Assembly: GCA_017432075.1 (NCBI GenBank)
Contig: JAFRJV010000067.1
Coordinates: 1 to 47,627 of the forward strand
Reading direction: 5' to 3'
From: Mogibacterium sp.
Lineage (GTDB): Bacteria; Bacillota; Clostridia; Peptostreptococcales; Anaerovoracaceae
DNA length: 47,627 bases
Part shown: piece after piece, positions 32,248 through 38,709 of the stretch
Layout: each line of letters opens with the position of its first letter
Position numbering within the stretch: the stretch's first letter is position 1
Program-made: the position numbers and the translations under genes
The notes under the pieces: generated by a model
What the model was told of the DNA's origin: nothing
Seen by the model: only the letters and a program-made list of their open reading frames with translations
Database searches by the model: none

Positions 32248-33447
32248 ATGTTAATGATCAGGGGCAAGGTAAATACAGCGGTCTGCTTTGCCAGGGTAAT
32301 TGAAGAAGAGGCAATCGAGCAGATCCGCAGAATGTGCGACTACGAGATCACACGCGGAAGCCGTATCAGGATCATGCCTGACGTGCATGCCGGCAAGGGC
32401 TGCACTATCGGTACTACAATGACGATCATCGACAAGGCAGTACCGAATGTCGTCGGAGTAGACATCGGCTGCGGCATGTATACGGTAAAGCTCGGCAAGG
32501 CGGATATCGACTTTGAGAAGGTCGACGAGGCGTGCCATATCATTTCGTCAGGCTTCGACACCTGGGATAGAGTCATGTGGCCGTTCGATCTTACAGAGCT
32601 GAGATGCTACAGGGAGCTGAAGGATGCAAAGAGACTCAACAGGTCGCTCGGCACTCTCGGCGGAGGCAACCACTTTATCGAGATCGACGAGGCTGCGGAC
32701 GGCACAAAGTATCTCGTCATCCATTCGGGATCGAGAAACCTCGGTACGCAGGTCGCTATGTTTTATCAGCATCTCGCGATCGATCTGAACCACGGCAAGG
32801 AAGAGTATCTCGCTAAGCGTGAACAGATCATCGAAGAGTATAAGGCGGCAGGAAGAAAGAGCGAGATCCAGGCGGCTCTCAATGACCTCAAGTGGGAAAA
32901 GAGAGACTCAGACGTTCCGGATGACCTCTGCTACCTGTATGGCAAGTACCTGGATGACTATCTGCACGATGTGGAGATCTGCCAGGCTTTCGCAAGACTG
33001 AGCAGGGAGAAGATGGCTGAAGTGATCCTCGGGCACACGGGGCTCAAGGCGCAGGAGGCCTTCCATACGATCCACAACTATATCGATACGGATGAGATGA
33101 TCCTGCGTAAGGGAGCGATCGCAGCTCATGAGGGCGAGCTCGTGCTGATCCCGATCAACATGCGTGACGGATCGGTCCTGGCAACAGGAAAGGGCAACCC
33201 TGAGTGGAACTACTCAGCTCCGCACGGCGCAGGAAGGATCATGTCGAGATCAAAGGCTAAGGATGCGATCGGTTTGGATGAGTACAGAAAGGCTATGGAG
33301 GGGATCTACACAACTTCCGTAAGCGCTGAGACCCTGGACGAAGCGCCGATGGCATACAAGTCGCTCGGAGACATCATCGATGTCATCGAAGAATCAGTAA
33401 ACGTAATTGAAGTATTAAAGCCGGTATTTAACTACAAGGCAGGCTAG
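32248..33447 (+). CDS. rtcB: RtcB-family RNA ligase
   Basis: 399 residues. RtcB joins 2',3'-cyclic phosphate or 3'-phosphate RNA ends to 5'-OH ends with GTP and Mn. The signature sites are all present: MPDVHAGKGCTIG, GVDIGCGM (D72, C75), LGTLGGGNHFIE (N141, H142), HSGSRNLG (H159), HNY near H276, and APHGAGR (H326, the guanylylated His). It lacks an intein, and no archease gene is next to it; the shorter length than the 480-residue E. coli type fits the RtcB2-like group. RBS GGAGG. Control through the 260-base leader is likely. A tRNA 3'-half follows directly after the stop. Confidence 0.96.
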   Translation: MLMIRGKVNTAVCFARVIEEEAIEQIRRMCDYEITRGSRIRIMPDVHAGKGCTIGTTMTIIDKAVPNVVGVDIGCGMYTVKLGKADIDFEKVDEACHIISSGFDTWDRVMWPFDLTELRCYRELKDAKRLNRSLGTLGGGNHFIEIDEAADGTKYLVIHSGSRNLGTQVAMFYQHLAIDLNHGKEEYLAKREQIIEEYKAAGRKSEIQAALNDLKWEKRDSDVPDDLCYLYGKYLDDYLHDVEICQAFARLSREKMAEVILGHTGLKAQEAFHTIHNYIDTDEMILRKGAIAAHEGELVLIPINMRDGSVLATGKGNPEWNYSAPHGAGRIMSRSKAKDAIGLDEYRKAMEGIYTTSVSAETLDEAPMAYKSLGDIIDVIEESVNVIEVLKPVFNYKAG

Positions 33448-33497
33448 GCTGGAATGTTGATCCGTTGATGCGAGTTCAAGTCTCGCGGGGATCGCCA
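33448..33497 (+). pseudogene. tRNA 3'-half fragment or tRNA-like minihelix
   Basis: GCGAG-TTCAAGT-CTCGC (33470-33486) is a perfect T-arm with the universal loop. GGGGATC, discriminator G and CCA follow (33487-33497). No D-arm, anticodon arm or matching full 5' acceptor strand is found before it, since rtcB coding sequence ends at 33447. GATCC at 33459-33463 can pair with GGATC of the acceptor end, giving an acceptor/T-arm minihelix. It is either an attachment-site remnant of an integrated element or a tRNA mimic. Amino acid identity cannot be assigned. Confidence 0.7.
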
Positions 33498-33567
33498 ATT
33501 GAAAAAAAGACATAAAACAAATAAACTACTATTAGTTAACGATCAGAAATAGCAGGGGGACGTAGTA

Positions 33568-34341
33568 ATGCTTAATAAGCTTAGGGACGCCATAGAAAAA
33601 AAGCAGTATGCGGTCGGCACATTTCTCGGAGTCGCCAATCCTTCCATCGTGGAGATCATGGGGTACACCGGTCTGGATTTTGTCGTCATAGATACGGAGC
33701 ACGGACCATACGACACGATGCCGATGAGCGATCTGATACAGGCTGCGGAGAGCAAAGGAATATCGCCGCTCGTAAGGATTGCAGATATCACGCACAAGGA
33801 GATGCAGAGGGCATTGGACAACGGTGCCGAAGGCATCATCATTCCATGCCTGAAGAGCCTTGAAGACTTCCGGAAAGTCGTGGAGCTTGGCAAATTCGCT
33901 CCGCTCGGTAACAGAGGGTTCATCAAGGGTCGGGGCAGCGGTTTTGGCAACGAGCCATGGGCATCAGGAACACTGACGGAGTACATGGAGAACAGCAATG
34001 ACAAGGTGCTGCTCCTGCCGCAGTGCGAGACCATGGAGGCATTGGAAAACATAGAAGAGATCGTCCAGATAAAGGGTATCGACGGCATCTTCATCGGGCC
34101 GTTCGATCTCTCGATATGCATGGGTATTCCGGGGCAGTTCGAAGCACCTGAATTCACAGAAGCGGTGGACAAGATACTCCGTGCCTGCAAACAGGCCGGC
34201 AAGCTCTGCATGACCTTCACAAGCTCGCCTGAAGAAGCGAAAAAGTATATCTATAAAGGTTTTGACGCTGTCGCAAACAGCATAGACTCGATAGTGTTCG
34301 CACAGGCCTATAAATCGATGGTCAAAGAGATCCGCGGATAA
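33568..34341 (+). CDS. HpcH/HpaI-family aldolase
   Basis: 257 residues, the usual length. Motifs: VVIDTEHGPYD (metal/His base region), PLVRI, GIIIPCLKS, LPQCETMEALENI (metal Glu) and GIFIGPFDLSICMG (metal Asp). The family cleaves or forms carbon-carbon bonds next to pyruvate in aromatic or sugar acid breakdown, for example HpaI and GarL. The gene stands alone between the tRNA fragment and a terminator, so the pathway is not evident. RBS AGGGGGA before ATG. Confidence 0.92.
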   Translation: MLNKLRDAIEKKQYAVGTFLGVANPSIVEIMGYTGLDFVVIDTEHGPYDTMPMSDLIQAAESKGISPLVRIADITHKEMQRALDNGAEGIIIPCLKSLEDFRKVVELGKFAPLGNRGFIKGRGSGFGNEPWASGTLTEYMENSNDKVLLLPQCETMEALENIEEIVQIKGIDGIFIGPFDLSICMGIPGQFEAPEFTEAVDKILRACKQAGKLCMTFTSSPEEAKKYIYKGFDAVANSIDSIVFAQAYKSMVKEIRG

Positions 34342-34443
34342 GACCCCAAAGAGCAAACTGCTGTTCAAGCAAAAATACAATTCCTAAAAGGCATAATAAT
34401 CTACAATAATTGACCAAGATTCAACATTGCAAACACCTAAAAC

Positions 34444-34489
34444 AAAAACGCCAAAAACCATGAAATTCCAAGTGGTTGACGGCGTTTTT
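34444..34489 (+). terminator. Intrinsic terminator of the aldolase gene
   Basis: AAAACGCC (34445-34452) pairs with GGCGTTTT (34481-34488), with AACCA/TGGTT pairing inside. It ends in five T. The -35 box of the next promoter is inside its second arm. Confidence 0.82.
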
Positions 34490-34503
34490 CCAATTGATAT
34501 AAT
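34476..34503 (+). promoter_or_regulatory. Promoter of the small-peptide transcript
   Basis: TTGACG (34476-34481), 16 bases, perfect TATAAT (34498-34503). Start expected at about 34510. It drives a transcript of about 350 bases ending at the terminator 34836-34859. Confidence 0.75.
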
Positions 34504-34590
34504 TGATGCAAGTCAGGAAAGCAGTGAATCGCGGCTGGCTCGACCCAAGAAGATGCTGTCACATCTCTATACGCCAAGGAGGTGAGGCCA

Positions 34591-34674
34591 ATGACATATT
34601 CTTTAAGGGAAGGGGCCAGAGATGGTACGAGTTACCATAACGCTGAGTCGACGGACCATGCGTGTAACTATTAG
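34591..34674 (+). CDS. 27-residue peptide, first frame of a type I toxin-like locus
   Basis: A very strong RBS, AAGGAGGTGAGG, lies 3-14 bases before ATG. The product starts MTYSLREGARDG and ends DHACNY; it is polar and without a membrane helix. The DNA around the RBS (GGAGGTGAGGCCAATGAC) resembles the start region of Firmicute type I toxin genes, but the product does not look like the usual hydrophobic toxins. It overlaps a second small frame by 53 bases and may serve as a leader for it. Confidence 0.5.
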   Translation: MTYSLREGARDGTSYHNAESTDHACNY

Positions 34675-34705
34675 CATCAAAAAAGCCGCCAGTTCACGTA
34701 ACTAG
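34622..34705 (+). CDS. 27-residue basic beta-type peptide, second overlapping frame
   Basis: ATG 34622 with AAGGGAAGGGG upstream. The product (MVRVTITLSRRTMRV..., ending KKAASSRN) alternates hydrophobic and polar residues and is strongly basic, as in short cationic beta peptides. It overlaps the first small frame in another reading frame. Its last codons and stop lie in the hairpin that is the terminator of the minus-strand RNA, so the antisense RNA covers the end of this frame. Candidate toxin. Confidence 0.45.
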   Translation: MVRVTITLSRRTMRVTISIKKAASSRN

Positions 34706-34757
34706 GCGGCGCCGAAAACATCGGTCGAGTTAGTTGCTGACGAGCAACGCTCTTCCT
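34679..34757 (-). ncRNA. Candidate antisense RNA of a type I toxin-antitoxin locus
   Basis: A minus-strand promoter at 34764-34792 should start an RNA at about 34757. It runs 79 bases and stops at a hairpin GCCGCC (34685-34690) / GGCGGC (34705-34710) followed, on the minus strand, by six T. The RNA is complementary to the end of the second small frame and to the 3' UTR of the plus-strand message. Confidence 0.6.
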
Positions 34758-34763
34758 GACTCA

Positions 34764-34792
34764 ATTATATTCCGCACTAGAAATGTCTTCAA
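34764..34792 (-). promoter_or_regulatory. Promoter of the antisense RNA
   Basis: On the minus strand TTGAAG (34792-34787), 17 bases, perfect TATAAT (34769-34764). Confidence 0.72.
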
Positions 34793-34835
34793 GTGATTTA
34801 AAACATTTCAAAAGTACAAAATACCGCATTTATTC

Positions 34836-34859
34836 ACTCAAGTTCAACTTGAGTTTTTT
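34836..34859 (+). terminator. Terminator of the small-peptide transcript
   Basis: CTCAAG/CTTGAG stem (34837-34853) with a short loop, followed by six T. Confidence 0.85.
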
Positions 34860-34860
34860 A

Positions 34861-34889
34861 TTGAAAGTTCAATTGGTGCTCGCTACAAT
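34861..34889 (+). promoter_or_regulatory. Promoter of the hypothetical protein / XRE-HD operon
   Basis: TTGAAA (34861-34866), 17 bases, TACAAT (34884-34889). Start expected at about 34896. Confidence 0.72.
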
Positions 34890-34908
34890 AGTTGTGGGAA
34901 ACCTTCTA

Positions 34909-34937
34909 TCATAAGCATGTAAGAAGAGTGCTTATGA
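34909..34937. promoter_or_regulatory. 9-base inverted repeat in the 5' UTR, possible operator
   Basis: TCATAAGCA (34909-34917) and its exact reverse complement (34929-34937) with an 11-base gap lie between the promoter and the RBS of the gene at 34956. It could be a binding site for the XRE-type protein encoded second in this operon, or an RNA hairpin. Confidence 0.4.
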
Positions 34938-34955
34938 AACAGAAAGGAGGCTGCC

Positions 34956-35246
34956 ATGAAAAAGGGAACATTCTGGCTGGAAGAGAAGCCTGAGGGCGGA
35001 GTGACTATCTGGATCGAGGATTATGAGGTGGAAGCCTTTGGCGGAGCAGATTATGAGTGGTGCTATTCATTCGATTCGGCAAATACAAGGAAGTTGACCG
35101 ATATCCTGTCGAGGTCAAATGGTGGTTCGCTCAAGCATATGATCGAGGAAGAGTTCGGAATACACCTCGACAAGAAGAGCGCAAAGCTGTGGTTAGATGA
35201 AAACGGGGTGGAATATGAGTTTTTTTCCTGGGTCCACTACAACTAA
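34956..35246 (+). CDS. Hypothetical small acidic protein
   Basis: 96 residues, Trp- and Glu-rich, soluble, without signal peptide. Beta strands in the first half (FWLEEKPEGGVTIWIEDYEVEA), then helical segments (KLTDILS, LKHMIEEEFG). AAAGGAGG 6 bases before ATG. It precedes the XRE-HD gene by 15 bases in one operon, so it may be its partner. No family recognised. Confidence 0.72.
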   Translation: MKKGTFWLEEKPEGGVTIWIEDYEVEAFGGADYEWCYSFDSANTRKLTDILSRSNGGSLKHMIEEEFGIHLDKKSAKLWLDENGVEYEFFSWVHYN

Positions 35247-35261
35247 AAAGGGGTAATTTCA

Positions 35262-36077
35262 ATGAGTATAGGTGAAAACATAATCAGGCTCAGGAAGGCT
35301 AAAAATCTCACACAGGAGAAGCTGGCTGAGAAAATGGGGGTCACATTCCAGGCCGTATCATCCTGGGAACGCGATGAGTATCTGCCGGAGACAGCAAATC
35401 TGAAGAAGCTGGCTGAAGAATTCGATGTTTCGGTAGCAGCGATCCTGGAGGATAAAAAGGGCACGTTCAAGACTAAGGAAGTGATCTACAACTGGGAGCA
35501 CATGAAGACTTATGTGAAAACGACAGCATCTGCTCTCGGCATGCACGATACATACAGGGCCGTAGATTTTGCGGTTGCCGCTCATGAAGGGCAGAAACGC
35601 AAGAAATCAGAGATACCGTACATCTATCATCCGCTCAACATGGCCTGCCACGCTCTGTCGATGGGGATCAGAGAAGATGAGATTATCGCAGCAATCATGC
35701 TCCACGATGTGGTGGAAGACTGCGGTAAGACGATCGACGAACTGCCGGTCGGCGAAGAAGCCAAAGAGCTTGTAAGACTTATGACGAAGGACAAAAGCCG
35801 GGGCAGCCACGATCCGGAGACACTCGATAAATACTATGCCGAGCTCGCGTCCAATCCGAAGGCTGCGCTGATCAAGTGCATTGACAGGTGCAACAACATC
35901 ACTACAATGTCATGGGGCTTCAGCCGCGAAGGCATTTACAGATATATAGAGGAGACGGAGAAGTACTATCCGGGGCTGATCAGGGTTGTCAAGGAGACAC
36001 CTGAATACACATCAGCGTCGTGGCTGCTGAAATACCACATCGAAAGCATGCTGGACATTTACAAGAGGCTGATATAG
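35262..36077 (+). CDS. XRE helix-turn-helix protein fused to a SpoT-like HD hydrolase
   Basis: 271 residues. Residues 5-63 are an XRE/Cro helix-turn-helix (LRKAKNLTQEKLAEKMGVTFQAVSSWERDEYLP). Residues 95-265 are an HD domain of the SpoT/MESH1 type: AAHEGQKRK (H108), PYIYHPL (H123), LHDVVEDC (H148, D149, E152, D153) and KCIDRCNN. The full metal site suggests hydrolysis of (p)ppGpp or a similar pyrophosphate. The fusion could link nucleotide sensing to DNA binding. No synthetase domain. Co-transcribed with the small protein upstream. Confidence 0.9.
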   Translation: MSIGENIIRLRKAKNLTQEKLAEKMGVTFQAVSSWERDEYLPETANLKKLAEEFDVSVAAILEDKKGTFKTKEVIYNWEHMKTYVKTTASALGMHDTYRAVDFAVAAHEGQKRKKSEIPYIYHPLNMACHALSMGIREDEIIAAIMLHDVVEDCGKTIDELPVGEEAKELVRLMTKDKSRGSHDPETLDKYYAELASNPKAALIKCIDRCNNITTMSWGFSREGIYRYIEETEKYYPGLIRVVKETPEYTSASWLLKYHIESMLDIYKRLI

Positions 36078-36078
36078 G

Positions 36079-36109
36079 AAGGAGACAGAGAACCGTCCCC
36101 TGTCTCCTT
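36079..36109. repeat. REP-type palindrome (GAACCGTCCCC class)
   Basis: AAGGAGACAG (36079-36088) and CTGTCTCCTT (36100-36109) form a perfect 10-base stem around AGAACCGTCCC. Palindromes with this GAACCGTCCCC core and GGAGACAG-like arms are known companions of REP-associated (Y1, IS200-like) transposases in many bacteria. No such transposase is in the window. Confidence 0.7.
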
Positions 36110-36143
36110 AGTAGAACAATGATTCAAAGGGTGGAGAATAGAG

Positions 36144-36341
36144 ATGCTGACATACAGATTTGCAAATGAAAATGACTGCGGAAAGATACTTGAATTTATT
36201 GAGGCTCTTGCCGCGTATGAGAAAATGTCTGACGAGGTCGTAGCGACTGAAGACCTGCTGCGGGAATGGATATTTGAGAAGAAGAAGGCGGAGGTGCTGT
36301 TTGCCTGTGAAGACGGCAAAGAAGTGGGTAAGACGAAATGA
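36144..36341 (+). pseudogene. Truncated GNAT acetyltransferase
   Basis: 65 residues. The opening LTYRFANENDCGKILEFIEALAAYEKMSDEVVATEDLL is the start of a GNAT enzyme (about 150-160 residues normally), and VLFACEDGKEVG is its second strand. After that the frame ends within four codons, where the acetyl-CoA-binding half should follow. The stop overlaps the start of the DUF5714 gene, so a deletion joined the two. RBS GGGTGGAG before ATG. Confidence 0.8.
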
Positions 36342-37036
36342 ATGAAGAGTGTTTGATTTGCAAGGCTCCGCTTGAATATCTGGAAACAGATGAACTCATG
36401 GAGTGCGAGATATGCCACAAGAAAGAATACAGCAAAACAAGATGTGTCAACGGACACTATGTCTGTAATGAGTGCCATACTGAAGGCATGGACAGCATTA
36501 TTGGTGCTTGTCTGAATACTGACTCAAAGGATCCTGTCGATATCCTTGAAAAGATGATGGATATGCCGTTTTGCCACATGCATGGACCGGAACATCATGT
36601 GATGGTTGGTGCAGCTCTTTTGACTGCTTATAAAAATGCCGGAGGAAATATCGATCTTGAAAGCAGTTTAAAAGAAATGATGAGTCGTGGCAAAAGTGTG
36701 CCGGGAGGTGCGTGCGGATTCTGGGGCGCATGCGGTGCAGGAGTCAGCTCGGGAATGTTCATTTCCATTATTTCCGGTTCGACACCTCTGGAGAATGAAC
36801 CTTTTGCGTTATCTCACAGGATGACTTCAAGATCATTAGGAGCTATCGCAGACGTTGGTGGCCCGAGATGCTGTAAAAGGGACTCATTCCTGTCTATTCT
36901 CGCGGCTGTTGATTTTGTCAGAGAACATTCTGGAATAGAGATGGAGACACATAAAGTAGTGTGCAGATACTCAGCTCAAAACAATCAATGTATTGGAAAG
37001 CGATGCCCGTTTTCAAAAATCAATAATACAAAGTAA
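36338..37036 (+). CDS. DUF5714 Cys-rich protein
   Basis: 232 residues. An N-terminal zinc-ribbon-like part has ECLICKAPLE, MECEICHKKE, TRCVNGHYVCNECH. The DUF5714 core follows: PFCHMHGPEHHVMVGAALLTAYKNAGGNID, VPGGACGFWGACGAGVSSG, GGPRCCKRDSFL and CIGKRCPFS. The many Cys/His positions suggest metal binding, and the family is found in anaerobes, often next to redox or methyltransferase genes; its function is not known to me. It starts inside the end of the truncated GNAT gene. Followed by a strong terminator. Confidence 0.88.
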   Translation: MNEECLICKAPLEYLETDELMECEICHKKEYSKTRCVNGHYVCNECHTEGMDSIIGACLNTDSKDPVDILEKMMDMPFCHMHGPEHHVMVGAALLTAYKNAGGNIDLESSLKEMMSRGKSVPGGACGFWGACGAGVSSGMFISIISGSTPLENEPFALSHRMTSRSLGAIADVGGPRCCKRDSFLSILAAVDFVREHSGIEMETHKVVCRYSAQNNQCIGKRCPFSKINNTK

Positions 37037-37072
37037 TAAAGAGGGCGCTTCCGACAGGAAGCGCCCTCTTTA
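37037..37072 (+). terminator. 16-base-pair intrinsic terminator
   Basis: A perfect inverted repeat, 37037-37052 with 37057-37072 (loop GACA), with GAGGGCGCTTCC as its GC-rich core. The T run is within the second arm. It starts at the stop of the DUF5714 gene and could work in both directions. Confidence 0.92.
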
Positions 37073-37256
37073 AATCTGTTTTACTTTCATACATGAGCTT
37101 GATGATAAAAAGCTTACCAGTCTTATAAATAATTCCGTAGATATATCAGTCCAGTCCCTTAATAAACAGATTATACCAATGATGGTTTACCGTTTACGAG
37201 ACAATTGTTGTATCATTAATAAAAAAGGAGTAACCGGCAGACAATAGAGGTGGATC

Positions 37257-37754
37257 ATGAGCATGATTTATAACGAAGCAAAGGTAAAGAATCCTCTGAT
37301 AGTAGGTATACGCGAGCAGCTGGAACATCGTGCGCTGTGGATGTACCTTCTGTGTGACGAGGCGGAAAAGCATGGCCTTAAGGCTGAGGACTTTGCTCCC
37401 GATGCGATCAAGAGATGCGGGTTGTATCAGGGTAAGAATCTCGTGGAGAAAGGCAAGAAGGGCTAGTCGCTGAAGGGACTGAAGAAAGCTTTGTTTGGGT
37501 TTTTCGCGCAGAAAGTGTTCGAGATGGATATCCTCCGCTGCGATGATGATCATCTGGACATAGATTTCCATTACTGTCCGCTCGTCAAAGCCTGGCAGAA
37601 GCAGGGCTGCAGCGATGAGCAGATCGCTATGATGTGCGATCATGCAATGTGCGGTGACAGAGGAATAGGAGAGTGCTTTGGCGTAGAGCTGGATCTTCCC
37701 GGAACTATCGCGAAGGGCGATCCGACATGCCAGCTGAGGTATGTAAGAAGATAA
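37257..37754 (+). pseudogene. ATC-hydrolase-family gene interrupted by an in-frame amber codon
   Basis: Residues 1-69 (NEAKVKNPLIVGIREQLEHRALWMYLLCDEAEKHG) are followed by TAG at 37464-37466. The same frame then continues without a break for 95 codons: FHYCPLVKAWQKQGCSDEQIAMMCDHAMCGDRG and the end LDLPGTIAKGDPTCQLR, typical of L-2-amino-thiazoline-4-carboxylate hydrolase-like proteins. Total length with read-through would be 165 residues, normal for the family. RBS GAGGTGG before ATG. Either a single nonsense mutation or stop-codon read-through. Confidence 0.85.
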
Positions 37755-37769
37755 GCGAGGGCTGATGAT

Positions 37770-38174
37770 ATGTGGAAGTGTCCGAAATGCGGCCGTAGTT
37801 TCAGCAGGGAAGGCCAGCACCATTTCTGCGGCAAAATAGAGACAATAGATCAATACATAAATGAGCAGGACGAACAGGTCAGACCGTACCTGAATGAGGT
37901 GAGGCAGATCATACGCGAGGCTATTCCGGATGCGAAGGAAAAGATATCCTGGAGCATGCCGACCTACTGGAAAGGTGTCAACATCATCCACTTCGCGGCA
38001 TCGAAGAAGCATCTGGGGCTGTATCCCGGAGGAGAAGCAACTACGGTGTTCGCGGACAAACTCGAAGGCTATGATGTGAGCAAGGGAACGATCCGCCTGC
38101 CGTACAACAAACCGCTCCCGAAAGAACTGATCGCGGAAATCGCGGAATGGTGTTATAGCCAATATGCAAAGTGA
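37770..38174 (+). CDS. DUF1801 (YdhG-like) protein with a small zinc-binding N-terminus
   Basis: 134 residues. Residues 1-20 (WKCPKCGRSFSREGQHHFCG) carry CxxC-His-Cys, a possible zinc knuckle. Residues 25-134 are DUF1801: VRQIIREAIPDAKEKISWSMPTYW, LYPGGEATTVFADKL and GTIRLPYNKPLPKELIAEI. The fold is related to the frataxin-like iron-binding Fra/YdhG group and the function is unclear. Its end overlaps the long frame of the next gene but the Nudix start is placed 13 bases downstream. Confidence 0.88.
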   Translation: MWKCPKCGRSFSREGQHHFCGKIETIDQYINEQDEQVRPYLNEVRQIIREAIPDAKEKISWSMPTYWKGVNIIHFAASKKHLGLYPGGEATTVFADKLEGYDVSKGTIRLPYNKPLPKELIAEIAEWCYSQYAK

Positions 38175-38187
38175 AGGAAGTGTCGCT

Positions 38188-38709
38188 ATGGCTGAGATCA
38201 TAGATCTTTATGATGTTGACCGTCAGCTGACGGGGAAGACTGCAAATCGTGGAGATAAACTTGAAGACGGCACATACCGGATGGTAGTCCACGTCTGCAT
38301 CTTCAACAGCAAAGGCGAAATGCTGATACAGAGAAGGGCCGACGATATAGTCCGCTGGCCTTCGTATTGGGATGTAAGTGTCGGCGGCGGTGCGAGCGCC
38401 GGGGATACCAGCCGCATGGCTGCGGAGCGTGAGACAGCTGAAGAGGTTGGACTCAACATAGATTTCAGCGACAAACGACCTGTCATCTCAGTCAACTTCT
38501 CGGAAGGCTTCGATGATTTCTATACTATTGAGATGGATATATCACTCGAAGATTTGCATCTTCAGACTGAGGAAGTTGCTGAAGTAAAATGGGCGAGCCA
38601 GAAGGAAATCGAGGAAATGATAGATGACGGCAGATTCATACCTTATCAGAAGGTTCTGATCGGCTATCTCTTTTTCGCGAGAGAAAGAAGGGGAACGTGG
38701 AACCTTTGA
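38188..38709 (+). CDS. Nudix hydrolase
   Basis: 173 residues from ATG 38188, with GAAGGAAG 8 bases upstream; an earlier in-frame ATG has no RBS. Nudix box: GGGASAGDTSRMAAERETAEEVGLNI, with Asp in place of the first Glu. YWDVSVGG precedes it and the N-terminal DLYDVDRQLTGKTANRGD is typical of the IDI/YfcD-like subgroup. These enzymes cleave nucleoside diphosphates linked to another group; this subgroup is related to isopentenyl-diphosphate isomerase. It overlaps the next gene by 13 bases. Confidence 0.9.
   Translation: MAEIIDLYDVDRQLTGKTANRGDKLEDGTYRMVVHVCIFNSKGEMLIQRRADDIVRWPSYWDVSVGGGASAGDTSRMAAERETAEEVGLNIDFSDKRPVISVNFSEGFDDFYTIEMDISLEDLHLQTEEVAEVKWASQKEIEEMIDDGRFIPYQKVLIGYLFFARERRGTWNL

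Noticed and set aside
33448-33497. Complete tRNA gene after rtcB
   Set aside because: Only the T-arm and acceptor 3' strand are present; no D-arm, anticodon arm or full 5' acceptor strand could be found in the 60 bases upstream.
37464-37466. Pyrrolysine at the in-frame TAG of the ATC-hydrolase-like gene
   Set aside because: Several normal genes in the window, such as rtcB, end in TAG, the family does not need pyrrolysine, and no pyl genes are visible. A nonsense mutation is simpler.
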